Shown: positions 1-6,756 of the stretch, piece after piece
Position numbering within the stretch: position 1 is the first letter of the stretch
How the letters are laid out: every line of letters begins with the position of its first letter
DNA from: Alphaproteobacteria bacterium
Lineage (GTDB): Bacteria; Pseudomonadota; Alphaproteobacteria; CAAGCB01; CAG-977
Direction: 5' to 3'
Length of the DNA: 12,938 nucleotides
NCBI GenBank assembly: GCA_021639925.1
Contig: JAJXEL010000048.1
Span: forward strand, 1 to 12,938
Made by a program: the position numbers and the translations under genes
Notes under the pieces: model-generated
Told to the model about the DNA's origin: nothing
Seen by the model: only the letters and a program-made list of their open reading frames with translations
The model's database searches: none

Positions 1-45
1 TTGTAATATAGTAAGCGATTATACGATTCCCGGATAAATATTTAA

Positions 46-963
46 ATGAGATTTTTTCATTCCTGGCAAAACGTGCCGCCCGCTTTTCAAAACGCCGTCG
101 TTGCGATCGGCAACTTTGACGGTTTTCACAAAGGACACAAGGCCGTCGTCGAAACGGCCGTCAAAATCGCCAAAGAACAAAAACGCCCCGTCATGCTGAT
201 GACGTTCGAACCGCACCCCAGCGGCTTTTTCCGCCCCGGCGGCAGAACGTTCCGCATTACCCCGATCCGTTCAAAAGTCAGGGCGATCTGCCGGCTGCCG
301 ATCGACGGATTTTTCGTTTTCAATTTTAACCGGGCTTTCGCGGACATGAGCGCCGGCGACTTTATTGAAAACGTGCTGGTCAAAGGGCTGCACGCCGCCC
401 ACATCGTCGTCGGCGAAGATTACGGATTCGGGAAAAACAGACAAGGCGACGTCGCTTACATGCGCGAACATTACCCTTCCCTGCCCGTAACGGCGGTTCA
501 AAAACTGCGCGATCAAAACGGGGAAATCATTTCTTCGTCCAGAATCCGGTCTTTTCTGCGCGACGGCGAAGTCGAAAAAGCGTCCGGATTAATGGAACAC
601 CCCTTTGAAATCGAAGGATACGTCATTCACGGGGCTCAGCGCGGACGCCAAATCGGTTTTCCCACGATCAACATCGAACCCAAAGAATCCATTTTGCCCC
701 GAATCGGCGTTTATGCCGCGACGGTCGAAGCGGACGGCCGGACGTTCCGGGCGGTCGCCAACATCGGCACGCGCCCGACGGTCAACGGCGAAGGCGTTTT
801 GCTTGAAGCGCACCTGCTGGGATTTAACGGGGATTTATACGGAAAACGCCTGCGCGTCAGGCTGATCACGTTTATCCGGCCCGAAGTCCGGTTTAATTCA
901 ATGGAAGAATTAAAAGAACAGATCATCAGGGACACACAGACAGTGAAAAGGATTCTGAAATGA
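46..963 (+). CDS. ribF: Bifunctional riboflavin kinase / FAD synthetase
   Basis: This cytoplasmic enzyme phosphorylates riboflavin to FMN and then adenylylates FMN to FAD. Its 305 residues are the usual length for the family. The N-terminal FMN adenylyltransferase domain shows the nucleotide-binding motif GNFDGFHKGH (residues 22-31), FEPHP (about 54-58), GEDYGFGKNRQGD (about 122) and ISSSRIR, the family's ISSTRIR with a serine in place of threonine. The C-terminal flavokinase domain shows GRQIGFPTIN (200-209), NIGTRPT (239-245) and EAHLLGFNGDLYGK with the expected acidic residue near 254. The ATG at 46 is preceded by an in-frame TAA at 4-6, so the protein cannot extend far upstream. No clear Shine-Dalgarno sequence lies before it, and the 45 upstream bases hold no convincing promoter. 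The stop overlaps lspA by four bases (ATGA), so the two are probably cotranscribed and translationally coupled. Confidence 0.97.
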   Translation: MRFFHSWQNVPPAFQNAVVAIGNFDGFHKGHKAVVETAVKIAKEQKRPVMLMTFEPHPSGFFRPGGRTFRITPIRSKVRAICRLPIDGFFVFNFNRAFADMSAGDFIENVLVKGLHAAHIVVGEDYGFGKNRQGDVAYMREHYPSLPVTAVQKLRDQNGEIISSSRIRSFLRDGEVEKASGLMEHPFEIEGYVIHGAQRGRQIGFPTINIEPKESILPRIGVYAATVEADGRTFRAVANIGTRPTVNGEGVLLEAHLLGFNGDLYGKRLRVRLITFIRPEVRFNSMEELKEQIIRDTQTVKRILK

Positions 964-1466
964 AAAAAGGACTGATTTGCGCCTTGATCGTTTTGCTGGC
1001 CGACCAGATCAGCAAGGCTTTTGTTTTGTCTTATTTCGCGGATCACGCTTCGCCGGTCAGAATAACGTCCTTTTTTAATTTTGTTCTGGCCTGGAACAAA
1101 GGCGTCAGCTTTTCCCTGCTGCATTCCGACCACCCGGCCATGCCCTGGGTGCTGGTAACGGTTGCGCTGTTGATCTGCGGGGTTATTTTGCATTGGATGA
1201 GCATGGAAAAAAATCAGGCGACAATCAATTGTTTCGGCCTGATTTTGGGCGGAGCGCTGGGCAACGTCGTTGACCGCGTACGATTCCGCGCCGTCATCGA
1301 CTTTTTGGATTTTCATATCGGAACACATCACTGGCCGGCGTTTAACGTCGGCGATTCGGCTATTTGCATCGGCGCGGGAATTATTTTAATCTGGAATTTG
1401 TTTTTTGCCCCTGTTGAAAAACTGTCCGAGCCCGAAAAGGAAAAAAAACATGACGATAACGCCTAA
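960..1466 (+). CDS. lspA: Lipoprotein signal peptidase (signal peptidase II)
   Basis: This inner-membrane aspartyl protease cleaves the signal peptide of diacylglyceryl-modified prolipoproteins. The 168 residues contain about four hydrophobic segments (near 5-25, 63-80, 88-104 and 132-150). Family motifs are ADQISK (14-19), FNFVLAWNKGVSFSLL (39-54), GGALGNVVDR (97-106) and VIDFLDF followed by FNVGDSAI. The catalytic aspartates are most likely D114 (in VIDF) and D132 (in NVGDS), 18 residues apart as in E. coli LspA. The ATG sits in the ribF stop (ATGA), with AAAGGA seven bases upstream of it. The lysine- and glutamate-rich tail is cytoplasmic. The usual ribF-ileS-lspA order is shortened here because ileS is missing. 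Its substrate candidate, a small lipoprotein, is encoded two genes downstream. Confidence 0.97.
   Translation: MKKGLICALIVLLADQISKAFVLSYFADHASPVRITSFFNFVLAWNKGVSFSLLHSDHPAMPWVLVTVALLICGVILHWMSMEKNQATINCFGLILGGALGNVVDRVRFRAVIDFLDFHIGTHHWPAFNVGDSAICIGAGIILIWNLFFAPVEKLSEPEKEKKHDDNA
1437..1441 (+). promoter_or_regulatory. Ribosome binding site that sets the start of the isochorismatase-like gene
   Basis: AAGGA lies eight bases before the ATG at 1450. This favours 1450 over an in-frame TTG at 1405, which would give 15 extra lysine-rich residues with no good ribosome binding site. The site lies inside the end of lspA. Confidence 0.7.
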
Positions 1467-2076
1467 CGTTTTCCGCAGATTATCCGGCGTTCCGGATCTG
1501 ACGCGGCTGGAAAAAAAGAAAACAGCCCTGCTGCTGATTGAATTTCAGGCGGAACATTTTACAGGTTTGCTGCCCGTCGAAGGCGCGCAGGAAATCATTG
1601 CGCCGGCCGTCAAAATAATGAACTGGGCGGACAAACATAAAATCATGACAATTCATATCGCTCATCAGGCCAAAAGCCCCGCCAGCCCCGTTTTTGCCCC
1701 CGGCAGTCCCGGATCGGAGTTTTATCCGCCCGTCGTTCCCGGCAAAAAACATTTCGTTCAGGTCAAGTATGCTTCCAGCGCTTTTTCGGGATCCGGTTTG
1801 CATACGACATTGCAGGCGCAAGGCATAGACACCCTGATTTTAACCGGTATGTCAACGCCGTCCAGCATTGCCGCCAGCGCGCACGACGCGCGGCTGCTGG
1901 GGTATAAATGCCTGGTCGCGGCGGATATAACGGCGTCGCGCGACGTCATGTCCTGGGACGAAACCCGTGTCATCGCCGGTGCGCAGATGCAGCAGACCGC
2001 TTTGGCAAACATCGCCGACAAATATGCTCCGGTCATGACAGGCGCCGGCATTATGGCGCTGCCGATTGAAAAATAG
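1450..2076 (+). CDS. Isochorismatase-like hydrolase fold protein lacking the catalytic cysteine
   Basis: This 208-residue cytoplasmic protein has the cysteine-hydrolase / isochorismatase fold. Visible family blocks are the first strand ALLLIEFQAEH (26-36), VKYASSAFSGSGL (105-117), GIDTLILTGMSTPSSIAASA (125-144) and DARLLGYKCLVAADITASRD (146-165). In typical nicotinamidases and N-carbamoylsarcosine amidases the triad is Asp, Lys, Cys. Here the Asp position holds E31, the lysine is kept as K106, and the nucleophile position holds S139 (TPSSI where relatives have T-x-x-C-V). True isochorismatases such as PhzD and EntB also lack the cysteine but keep the aspartate, so this is neither a standard amidase nor an exact isochorismatase. 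The gene overlaps the end of lspA by 17 bases and is followed after 12 bases by the lipoprotein gene, so it appears to be part of the operon. I recognise no siderophore or phenazine genes nearby. Substrate unknown; it may be inactive. Confidence 0.85.
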   Translation: MTITPNVFRRLSGVPDLTRLEKKKTALLLIEFQAEHFTGLLPVEGAQEIIAPAVKIMNWADKHKIMTIHIAHQAKSPASPVFAPGSPGSEFYPPVVPGKKHFVQVKYASSAFSGSGLHTTLQAQGIDTLILTGMSTPSSIAASAHDARLLGYKCLVAADITASRDVMSWDETRVIAGAQMQQTALANIADKYAPVMTGAGIMALPIEK

Positions 2077-2088
2077 AGGATAAAAACG

Positions 2089-2364
2089 ATGAAAATTTTT
2101 TGTTTGCTTTTGCTTTTCTGCCTTTCCGGCTGCGCCGACCGGTATTCTTTGGACAAAGGACGCGGACCGGACCCGCAGGGTATTGTTGCCAATAATCCGC
2201 TGGTTTTGCCGCCCGATTACCTGCTGCGCGCCCCCGAACCGGCCGCGCCCGTGCAAAATCAGAAAACGCCGGAAGAAAGTAAAAACATTCCCGAAACTCC
2301 GGCGGCGTCATCTGTTTCCGAAACTCCGGCAGATTCTCCTGTTTCCGAACCGGCGGAGGAATAA
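2089..2364 (+). CDS. bamF: Short outer-membrane-type lipoprotein, BamF-like (DUF3035)
   Basis: This 91-residue protein starts with a lipoprotein signal: a short positive start, a leucine-rich core and the lipobox LSGC with lipid-modified C15, so the mature protein is about 77 residues. Residue +2 after the cysteine is alanine, not aspartate, which fits sorting to the outer membrane. The segment GPDPQGIVANNPLVLPPDYL followed by LRAPEP (about 25-50) matches the hallmark of alphaproteobacterial DUF3035/BamF proteins (P-D-x-F..x-P-L-x-L-P-P-D-[FY]-x-L-R-x-P), a small accessory subunit of the beta-barrel assembly machinery. The position after lspA and before two M16 genes is the usual DUF3035 neighbourhood. 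It is shorter than the relatives I know, and the rest is a disordered Pro/Ser/Glu tail built from an imperfect repeat (P/S-E-T-P-A). AGAGGA lies eight bases before the ATG. The name rests on the motif and context only. Confidence 0.75.
   Translation: MKIFCLLLLFCLSGCADRYSLDKGRGPDPQGIVANNPLVLPPDYLLRAPEPAAPVQNQKTPEESKNIPETPAASSVSETPADSPVSEPAEE
2288..2360 (+). repeat. Imperfect 27-bp tandem repeat, about 2.7 copies, in the lipoprotein gene
   Basis: Two full units (2288-2314 and 2315-2341) share TTTCCGAAACTCCGGC-type starts and TCTG/CCTG ends. A partial third unit follows (TTTCCGAACCGGCGG from 2342). The period is a multiple of three, so each unit adds nine residues of the form SETPA[A/D]S[S/P]V to the C-terminal tail. 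Copy-number change would lengthen or shorten the tail without breaking the frame. Confidence 0.7.
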
Positions 2365-3677
2365 TGCGTTTATTTTTTATCCTGTTTTTTGCCCTGCTGC
2401 AAATTTCCTCTGCCGGCGCTTCAATTTTTGAAACGCAGACATTCACGTTGGACAACGGCATGCAGGTCGCCGTTATTGAAAACCACCGGGCGCCCGTCGT
2501 TACCCATATGGTATGGTACAAAACGGGCAGCATTGACGATCCGGCCGGCAAATCCGGCATTGCCCACGTGCTGGAACATATGATGTTTAAAGGAACTGCC
2601 GCCGTTCCCGACGGAGAATTTTCCAAAATTATCGCCCGCAACGGCGGATCGGAAAACGCTTTTACGTCGCTGGATTATACCGCTTATTATCAGAATATTG
2701 CCCGCGACCGGCTGGAACTGGTTATGTTTTTGGAATCAGACCGTATGAAAAACCTGCGTTTTTCCCGGGAAGATTTTGATCCGGAATTGGAAGTCGTCAA
2801 AGAAGAACGCCTGATGCGTATTGAAAACAACCCCGCGAATCTGCTGGGCGAACGCAGAAATATGCTGTTGTGGGGGGATCACCCCTACGGCCGGCCCGTG
2901 ATCGGAACGAAAAAAGAGCTCGCCCAGCTGACGCTGGAAGATGCCAAACGTTTTTATCAGGCGCATTATGCCCCCGACAACGCCGTTTTGGTTGTCGCCG
3001 GCGACATCACGGCCGAAGAATTAAAACCGCTGGCTGAAAAATATTACGGAAAAATCCCGCCCAGCCGGACGGCAGCGGCAAAAAAACAGTTTTTCCTGCC
3101 TTATCCCGTGCGTTCCAAAATCGAAATGCGCCACCCGCAAATCAAGCTGTATTCATTGCAGCGCGTTTATGTCGTTCCGTCTTATCTGTCTGAAAACAAA
3201 GAACAAAGCTTTGCTTATACCGTTTTGGACGAAATTCTGGGGGCCTATCATCTGGGAAAAATGTACAATCACTTTATTACGGGGAAAAAAACGGCACGTT
3301 CAGCGGGAACCAGTTATGGCGGATTTGCTTTGGACAAAGGAACGTTCGGCTTTTTCATCACGGCGCGGGATAATGAATCTCTGGTTGAACTGGAAAAAGA
3401 ACTGGATCGTTTTATGGATCCGGATTCAATTACGCAAAAGGAACTGGACAAAGCCAAAAAACGTCTGGTTGCCGACATTGAATACCTGGACGACAACCCC
3501 GAAGGGGCGGCCAATCTGGTCGGCCGGTTTTATGCGCTGGGCCTGACGGTCGAGGATTTAAAAAACTGGACGGCGAATATTGAAAAAGTCACGCTTGCCG
3601 ACGTGAAAAAAGCTTATGCGGACATGCTGTCGGCCACATCGGTAACCACCTATCTGATGCCAAAGGACGCCCCATGA
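2364..3677 (+). CDS. M16 family zinc metallopeptidase, catalytic subunit (secreted/periplasmic)
   Basis: This 437-residue pitrilysin-family (M16B, processing-peptidase-like) protein starts with an export signal (MRLFFILFFALLQISSAGA, cleavage predicted after A19). The inverted zinc motif HVLEH gives H68, E71 and H72, and the third ligand E148 (in VKEER) lies 76 residues later, the family spacing. A second M16-type domain begins near residue 185 with RFYQAHYAPDNAVLVVAGDI. The R/Y pair found in the C-terminal half of single-chain enzymes is not apparent here. The neighbouring M16 protein has the opposite set of features, so the two probably form a heterodimer with a composite active site. The start overlaps the previous stop by one base (TAATG) with GGAGGA just upstream. 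Natural substrates are unknown; degradation of exported peptides is the general role of the family. Confidence 0.93.
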   Translation: MRLFFILFFALLQISSAGASIFETQTFTLDNGMQVAVIENHRAPVVTHMVWYKTGSIDDPAGKSGIAHVLEHMMFKGTAAVPDGEFSKIIARNGGSENAFTSLDYTAYYQNIARDRLELVMFLESDRMKNLRFSREDFDPELEVVKEERLMRIENNPANLLGERRNMLLWGDHPYGRPVIGTKKELAQLTLEDAKRFYQAHYAPDNAVLVVAGDITAEELKPLAEKYYGKIPPSRTAAAKKQFFLPYPVRSKIEMRHPQIKLYSLQRVYVVPSYLSENKEQSFAYTVLDEILGAYHLGKMYNHFITGKKTARSAGTSYGGFALDKGTFGFFITARDNESLVELEKELDRFMDPDSITQKELDKAKKRLVADIEYLDDNPEGAANLVGRFYALGLTVEDLKNWTANIEKVTLADVKKAYADMLSATSVTTYLMPKDAP

Positions 3678-5080
3678 AAAAACTGATCGTACTGTTATTA
3701 TGCTGTTTAGCTTTTCCCGTCCGGGTTCCGGCGGCGCAGACAAAGCCGGGCAACGTTATCGTTAAAAAAAAGGCGGCCGTGAAAAGCAAGCCGGCGCCCC
3801 GTTCCGTTCTGCCGGAAATAAAGCCGGTTCCTTTTCATATCCCGCAGGTTCAGCGTGTTGTTACGGACAGCGGGATCGAAGCCTGGCTGATTGAAGAAAA
3901 ATCAACGCCGGTCATTGCCGTTTCCGTATTGTTCAAAGGCGGAAAAGCTTCCGATCCCAAGCGGCTGACCGGGCTGTCTTCTTTGGCCATGTCGTTAATG
4001 GACGAAGGGTCCGGTCCGTACAGCGCCGAAAAATTCAGCGAAATCTTGTCGGAAAAAGCGATCGGCATGTCTTTCGGGGCGACGTCGGACACGCTGCACG
4101 CCGGATTGGAAACGCTGCGGAAAAATAAGGAAGAAGCTTTCGACTTGTTCCGTTTAGCGCTGACGTCTCCCCGTTTTGAACGCAAGGCCGTCAAACGAAT
4201 GAAAGAACAGATGTATGCCGGAATCGAAGCGCGTAAGGGCAGCCCGAACGCCGTCGCCGCGGAACGCTGGGCAAAGCTGGTATACGGGGATCACCCCTAC
4301 GGCCGCATGATTCCGACAAAACAGTCCGTGCGGTCGATCACGCGCGCCAATCTGCGCAGCCTGGTCCGCGACAGAATCGCGCGCGACAACATGATCATCG
4401 GCGTGGCGGGCAATATTTCCGCGGAAGAATTAAAACCGCTTTTGGAAAAAACGTTCGCGGGGCTGCCTGAAAAATCCCGCGTCAGGGAAACGCCGCCGTT
4501 TACGCCGGAACTGTCCGACAGAATCGACGTTTTATCCATGGACGTCCCGCAAAGCGCCGTTTTGTTCGGGCATAAGGGCATTGCCCGCAATGATCCCGAT
4601 TTTTACGCGGCCGTGCTGGTCAATTACAGTTTCGGCGGCGGGTCTTTTGCCGCGCGTTTGTTTGACGAAGTGCGCGAAAAAAAAGGACTGGCTTACAGCA
4701 TCGGCACGTCGCTGAATATCAGCAAAGCCAGCCCGATGATTACTGGATCCGTCGGATCGGATAACGCCAAACTGGCCGACGCGATTAAAATTATTCAGGA
4801 ACAATGGCGCGAAATGGCGCAAAACGGCCCGACGGAACAGGAATTAAAGGACGCGAAAACCTATATCACGGGATCGTTTCCTTTGGCCTTTACGTCCAGC
4901 GGCGGCCTGTCGTCTTTTCTGACCGGCATGCAGTATCACGGCCTGGGAATCGACTATTTGCAAAAATACAACGACATGATTAATGCCGTTACTTTGGAAC
5001 AGGCGAAAGAAACAGCCGGCAGACTGCTGCTGCCCGACAGTTTGTTCTTTGTTGTTGTCGGCAAACCTGCTAATCTTTGA
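3674..5080 (+). CDS. M16 family peptidase-like protein, non-zinc partner subunit
   Basis: This 468-residue paralogue of the preceding protein has a signal peptide (MKKLIVLLLCCLAFPVRVPAA, cleavage about residue 21), then a lysine- and proline-rich stretch (about 22-55) before the first M16 domain. At the place of HxxEH it reads GLSSLAMSLMDEGSG, with no histidine, so it cannot bind zinc in the usual way. Its C-terminal half has REKKGLAY, with R334 and Y341 seven residues apart, matching the R/Y substrate-binding pair of heterodimeric M16B peptidases. This supports a complex with the product of the upstream gene, which it overlaps by four bases (ATGA, with AAGGA six bases before the start). Both proteins keep GDHPYGR at the corresponding place. 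The gene ends 28 bases before pgi. Confidence 0.93.
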   Translation: MKKLIVLLLCCLAFPVRVPAAQTKPGNVIVKKKAAVKSKPAPRSVLPEIKPVPFHIPQVQRVVTDSGIEAWLIEEKSTPVIAVSVLFKGGKASDPKRLTGLSSLAMSLMDEGSGPYSAEKFSEILSEKAIGMSFGATSDTLHAGLETLRKNKEEAFDLFRLALTSPRFERKAVKRMKEQMYAGIEARKGSPNAVAAERWAKLVYGDHPYGRMIPTKQSVRSITRANLRSLVRDRIARDNMIIGVAGNISAEELKPLLEKTFAGLPEKSRVRETPPFTPELSDRIDVLSMDVPQSAVLFGHKGIARNDPDFYAAVLVNYSFGGGSFAARLFDEVREKKGLAYSIGTSLNISKASPMITGSVGSDNAKLADAIKIIQEQWREMAQNGPTEQELKDAKTYITGSFPLAFTSSGGLSSFLTGMQYHGLGIDYLQKYNDMINAVTLEQAKETAGRLLLPDSLFFVVVGKPANL

Positions 5081-5108
5081 GAAAATGATTTTTTAGGAGA
5101 ATAACGTT

Positions 5109-6752
5109 ATGACCTTAACCGATTTAAAAGCCTGGAAAGACCTGGAAAAAAATTATGCCGAAATCCGCGGAGAAACCATGCGCGACATGTTTGCCGCCGA
5201 TCCTGACCGGTTCGAAGAATTTTCCGTTTCTTTAGGCAGTCTGCTCTTGGATTATTCGAAAAACCGTATCAACGGCGAAACTATGAAGCTGTTGATTGCT
5301 CTGGCCAAAGAAGCCGGACTGGAAAAAGCGCGCGACGCCATGTTTTGCGGCGAAAAAATCAATACGACGGAAAACCGCGCCGTTTTGCATACGGCTTTGC
5401 GCAACCGTTCCGACCGGCCGGTCTATGTCGACGGCAAAGACGTCATGCCGCAAATCAAAGCGGTTTTGGAAAAAATGAAAACCTTTTCAAACGCCGTGCG
5501 CGACGGCCAATGGAAAGGCGCGACCGGCAAAGCCATGACAGATGTTGTCAATATCGGCATCGGCGGGTCGGACCTGGGCCCCGTCATGGTCGTCGAAGCG
5601 TTGAAACATTATCAGAAAAAAGGATTAAACGCGCATTTTGTTTCCAATGTTGACGGAACGCACATCGTTGAAACGTTAAAGAATCTGAATCCCGAAACGA
5701 CTCTGTTCATCGTGGCGTCCAAAACCTTTACAACGCAGGAAACCCTGACAAACGCGAAAACGGCGCGCGACTGGCTGGTGGCCGCTTTGGGCGAAGACGC
5801 CGTGGCAAAACACTTTGTCGCTTTGTCCACCAATACCGAAGAAGTCAAAAAATTCGGCATTGATCCCGCCAACATGTTTGAATTCTGGGACTGGGTCGGC
5901 GGCCGTTATTCCCTGTGGTCCGCGATCGGTTTATCCATCGCCATCGCGGTCGGCTATGATAACTTCGTTGAACTGCTGACCGGCGGATTCGAAATGGACG
6001 AACATTTCCGCAATGCGCCTTTGGAAAAAAACATTCCCGTGATTTTAGGCGTTCTGGGCGTATGGTATCATAATTTCTTCGGCGCGGAAGCGTACGCCGT
6101 TTTGCCGTACGACCAATACCTGCACCGCCTGCCCGCCTATCTGCAGCAGGCCGACATGGAATCCAACGGCAAAGGCGTTTCCAAAGACGGTAAGCCCGTT
6201 TCCTATACGACCGGACCGATTTTGTTCGGCGAACCGGGCACAAACGGCCAGCATTCATTCTATCAGCTGATTCACCAGGGAACGCATTTAATCCCGTGCG
6301 ATTTTATCGTTCCGGCCGTTTCTTTGAACGAAACGGGCGACCATCACCCGATTTTGCTGTCAAACGTATTTGCTCAGGCCGAAGCGCTGATGAAAGGCAA
6401 AACCGCCGCCGAAGTCCGCGCCGAATTTGAAGCGCAGGGGGCAAGCGAAGAAAAGATTCAGGCGCTGCTGAATCATAAAATCTTTTCGGGCAACCGTCCG
6501 TCAAACATGATTCTGGTTGAAAAAATCGATCCCAAAACGCTGGGGCGCCTGATCGCCATGTACGAACACAAAATTTTCGTCCAGGGCGTCATCTGGAACG
6601 TCAACAGCTATGACCAGTGGGGCGTTGAACTGGGCAAGCAGCTGGCGAAGAAAATTCTGCCGGAAATCAAAAGCGCCACGACAGTGACCAGCCACGATTC
6701 ATCGACAAACGGTCTGATTAACGCCGCCAGAAGCATGCGCCAGACGGTGTAA
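5109..6752 (+). CDS. pgi: Glucose-6-phosphate isomerase
   Basis: This cytoplasmic enzyme interconverts glucose-6-phosphate and fructose-6-phosphate. At 547 residues it has the length of the E. coli-type enzyme. Motifs in order are IGIGGSDLGPVMV (phosphate loop), SKTFTTQET, signature 1 DWVGGRYSLWSAIG, ADMESNGKG, GTNGQHSFYQL and signature 2 YDQWGVELGK. The catalytic residues E351, H382 and K510 keep exactly the spacing of E. coli E355, H386 and K514. AGGAGA lies eight bases before the ATG. The gene sits between the second M16 gene (28-base gap, no clear promoter) and mutL (4-base gap), and is probably read as part of the long plus-strand operon. The two sugar-phosphate mutases on the other strand use its substrate or product. 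Confidence 0.98.
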   Translation: MTLTDLKAWKDLEKNYAEIRGETMRDMFAADPDRFEEFSVSLGSLLLDYSKNRINGETMKLLIALAKEAGLEKARDAMFCGEKINTTENRAVLHTALRNRSDRPVYVDGKDVMPQIKAVLEKMKTFSNAVRDGQWKGATGKAMTDVVNIGIGGSDLGPVMVVEALKHYQKKGLNAHFVSNVDGTHIVETLKNLNPETTLFIVASKTFTTQETLTNAKTARDWLVAALGEDAVAKHFVALSTNTEEVKKFGIDPANMFEFWDWVGGRYSLWSAIGLSIAIAVGYDNFVELLTGGFEMDEHFRNAPLEKNIPVILGVLGVWYHNFFGAEAYAVLPYDQYLHRLPAYLQQADMESNGKGVSKDGKPVSYTTGPILFGEPGTNGQHSFYQLIHQGTHLIPCDFIVPAVSLNETGDHHPILLSNVFAQAEALMKGKTAAEVRAEFEAQGASEEKIQALLNHKIFSGNRPSNMILVEKIDPKTLGRLIAMYEHKIFVQGVIWNVNSYDQWGVELGKQLAKKILPEIKSATTVTSHDSSTNGLINAARSMRQTV

Positions 6753-6756
6753 CCAG

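Noticed and set aside
1..45. Promoter upstream of ribF (TTGTAA followed by TATACG/TACGAT)
   Set aside because: The spacing between hexamer-like sequences is 13-15 bases, too short for a sigma-70 promoter, and the window begins here, so no call is made.
711..1331. 206-codon minus-strand open frame across ribF and lspA
   Set aside because: It crosses two genuine genes and the product shows no domain; an antisense shadow.
1405..1449. TTG start 15 codons upstream for the isochorismatase-like gene
   Set aside because: The extra residues are lysine-rich with no family match, and AAGGA is correctly placed for the ATG at 1450.
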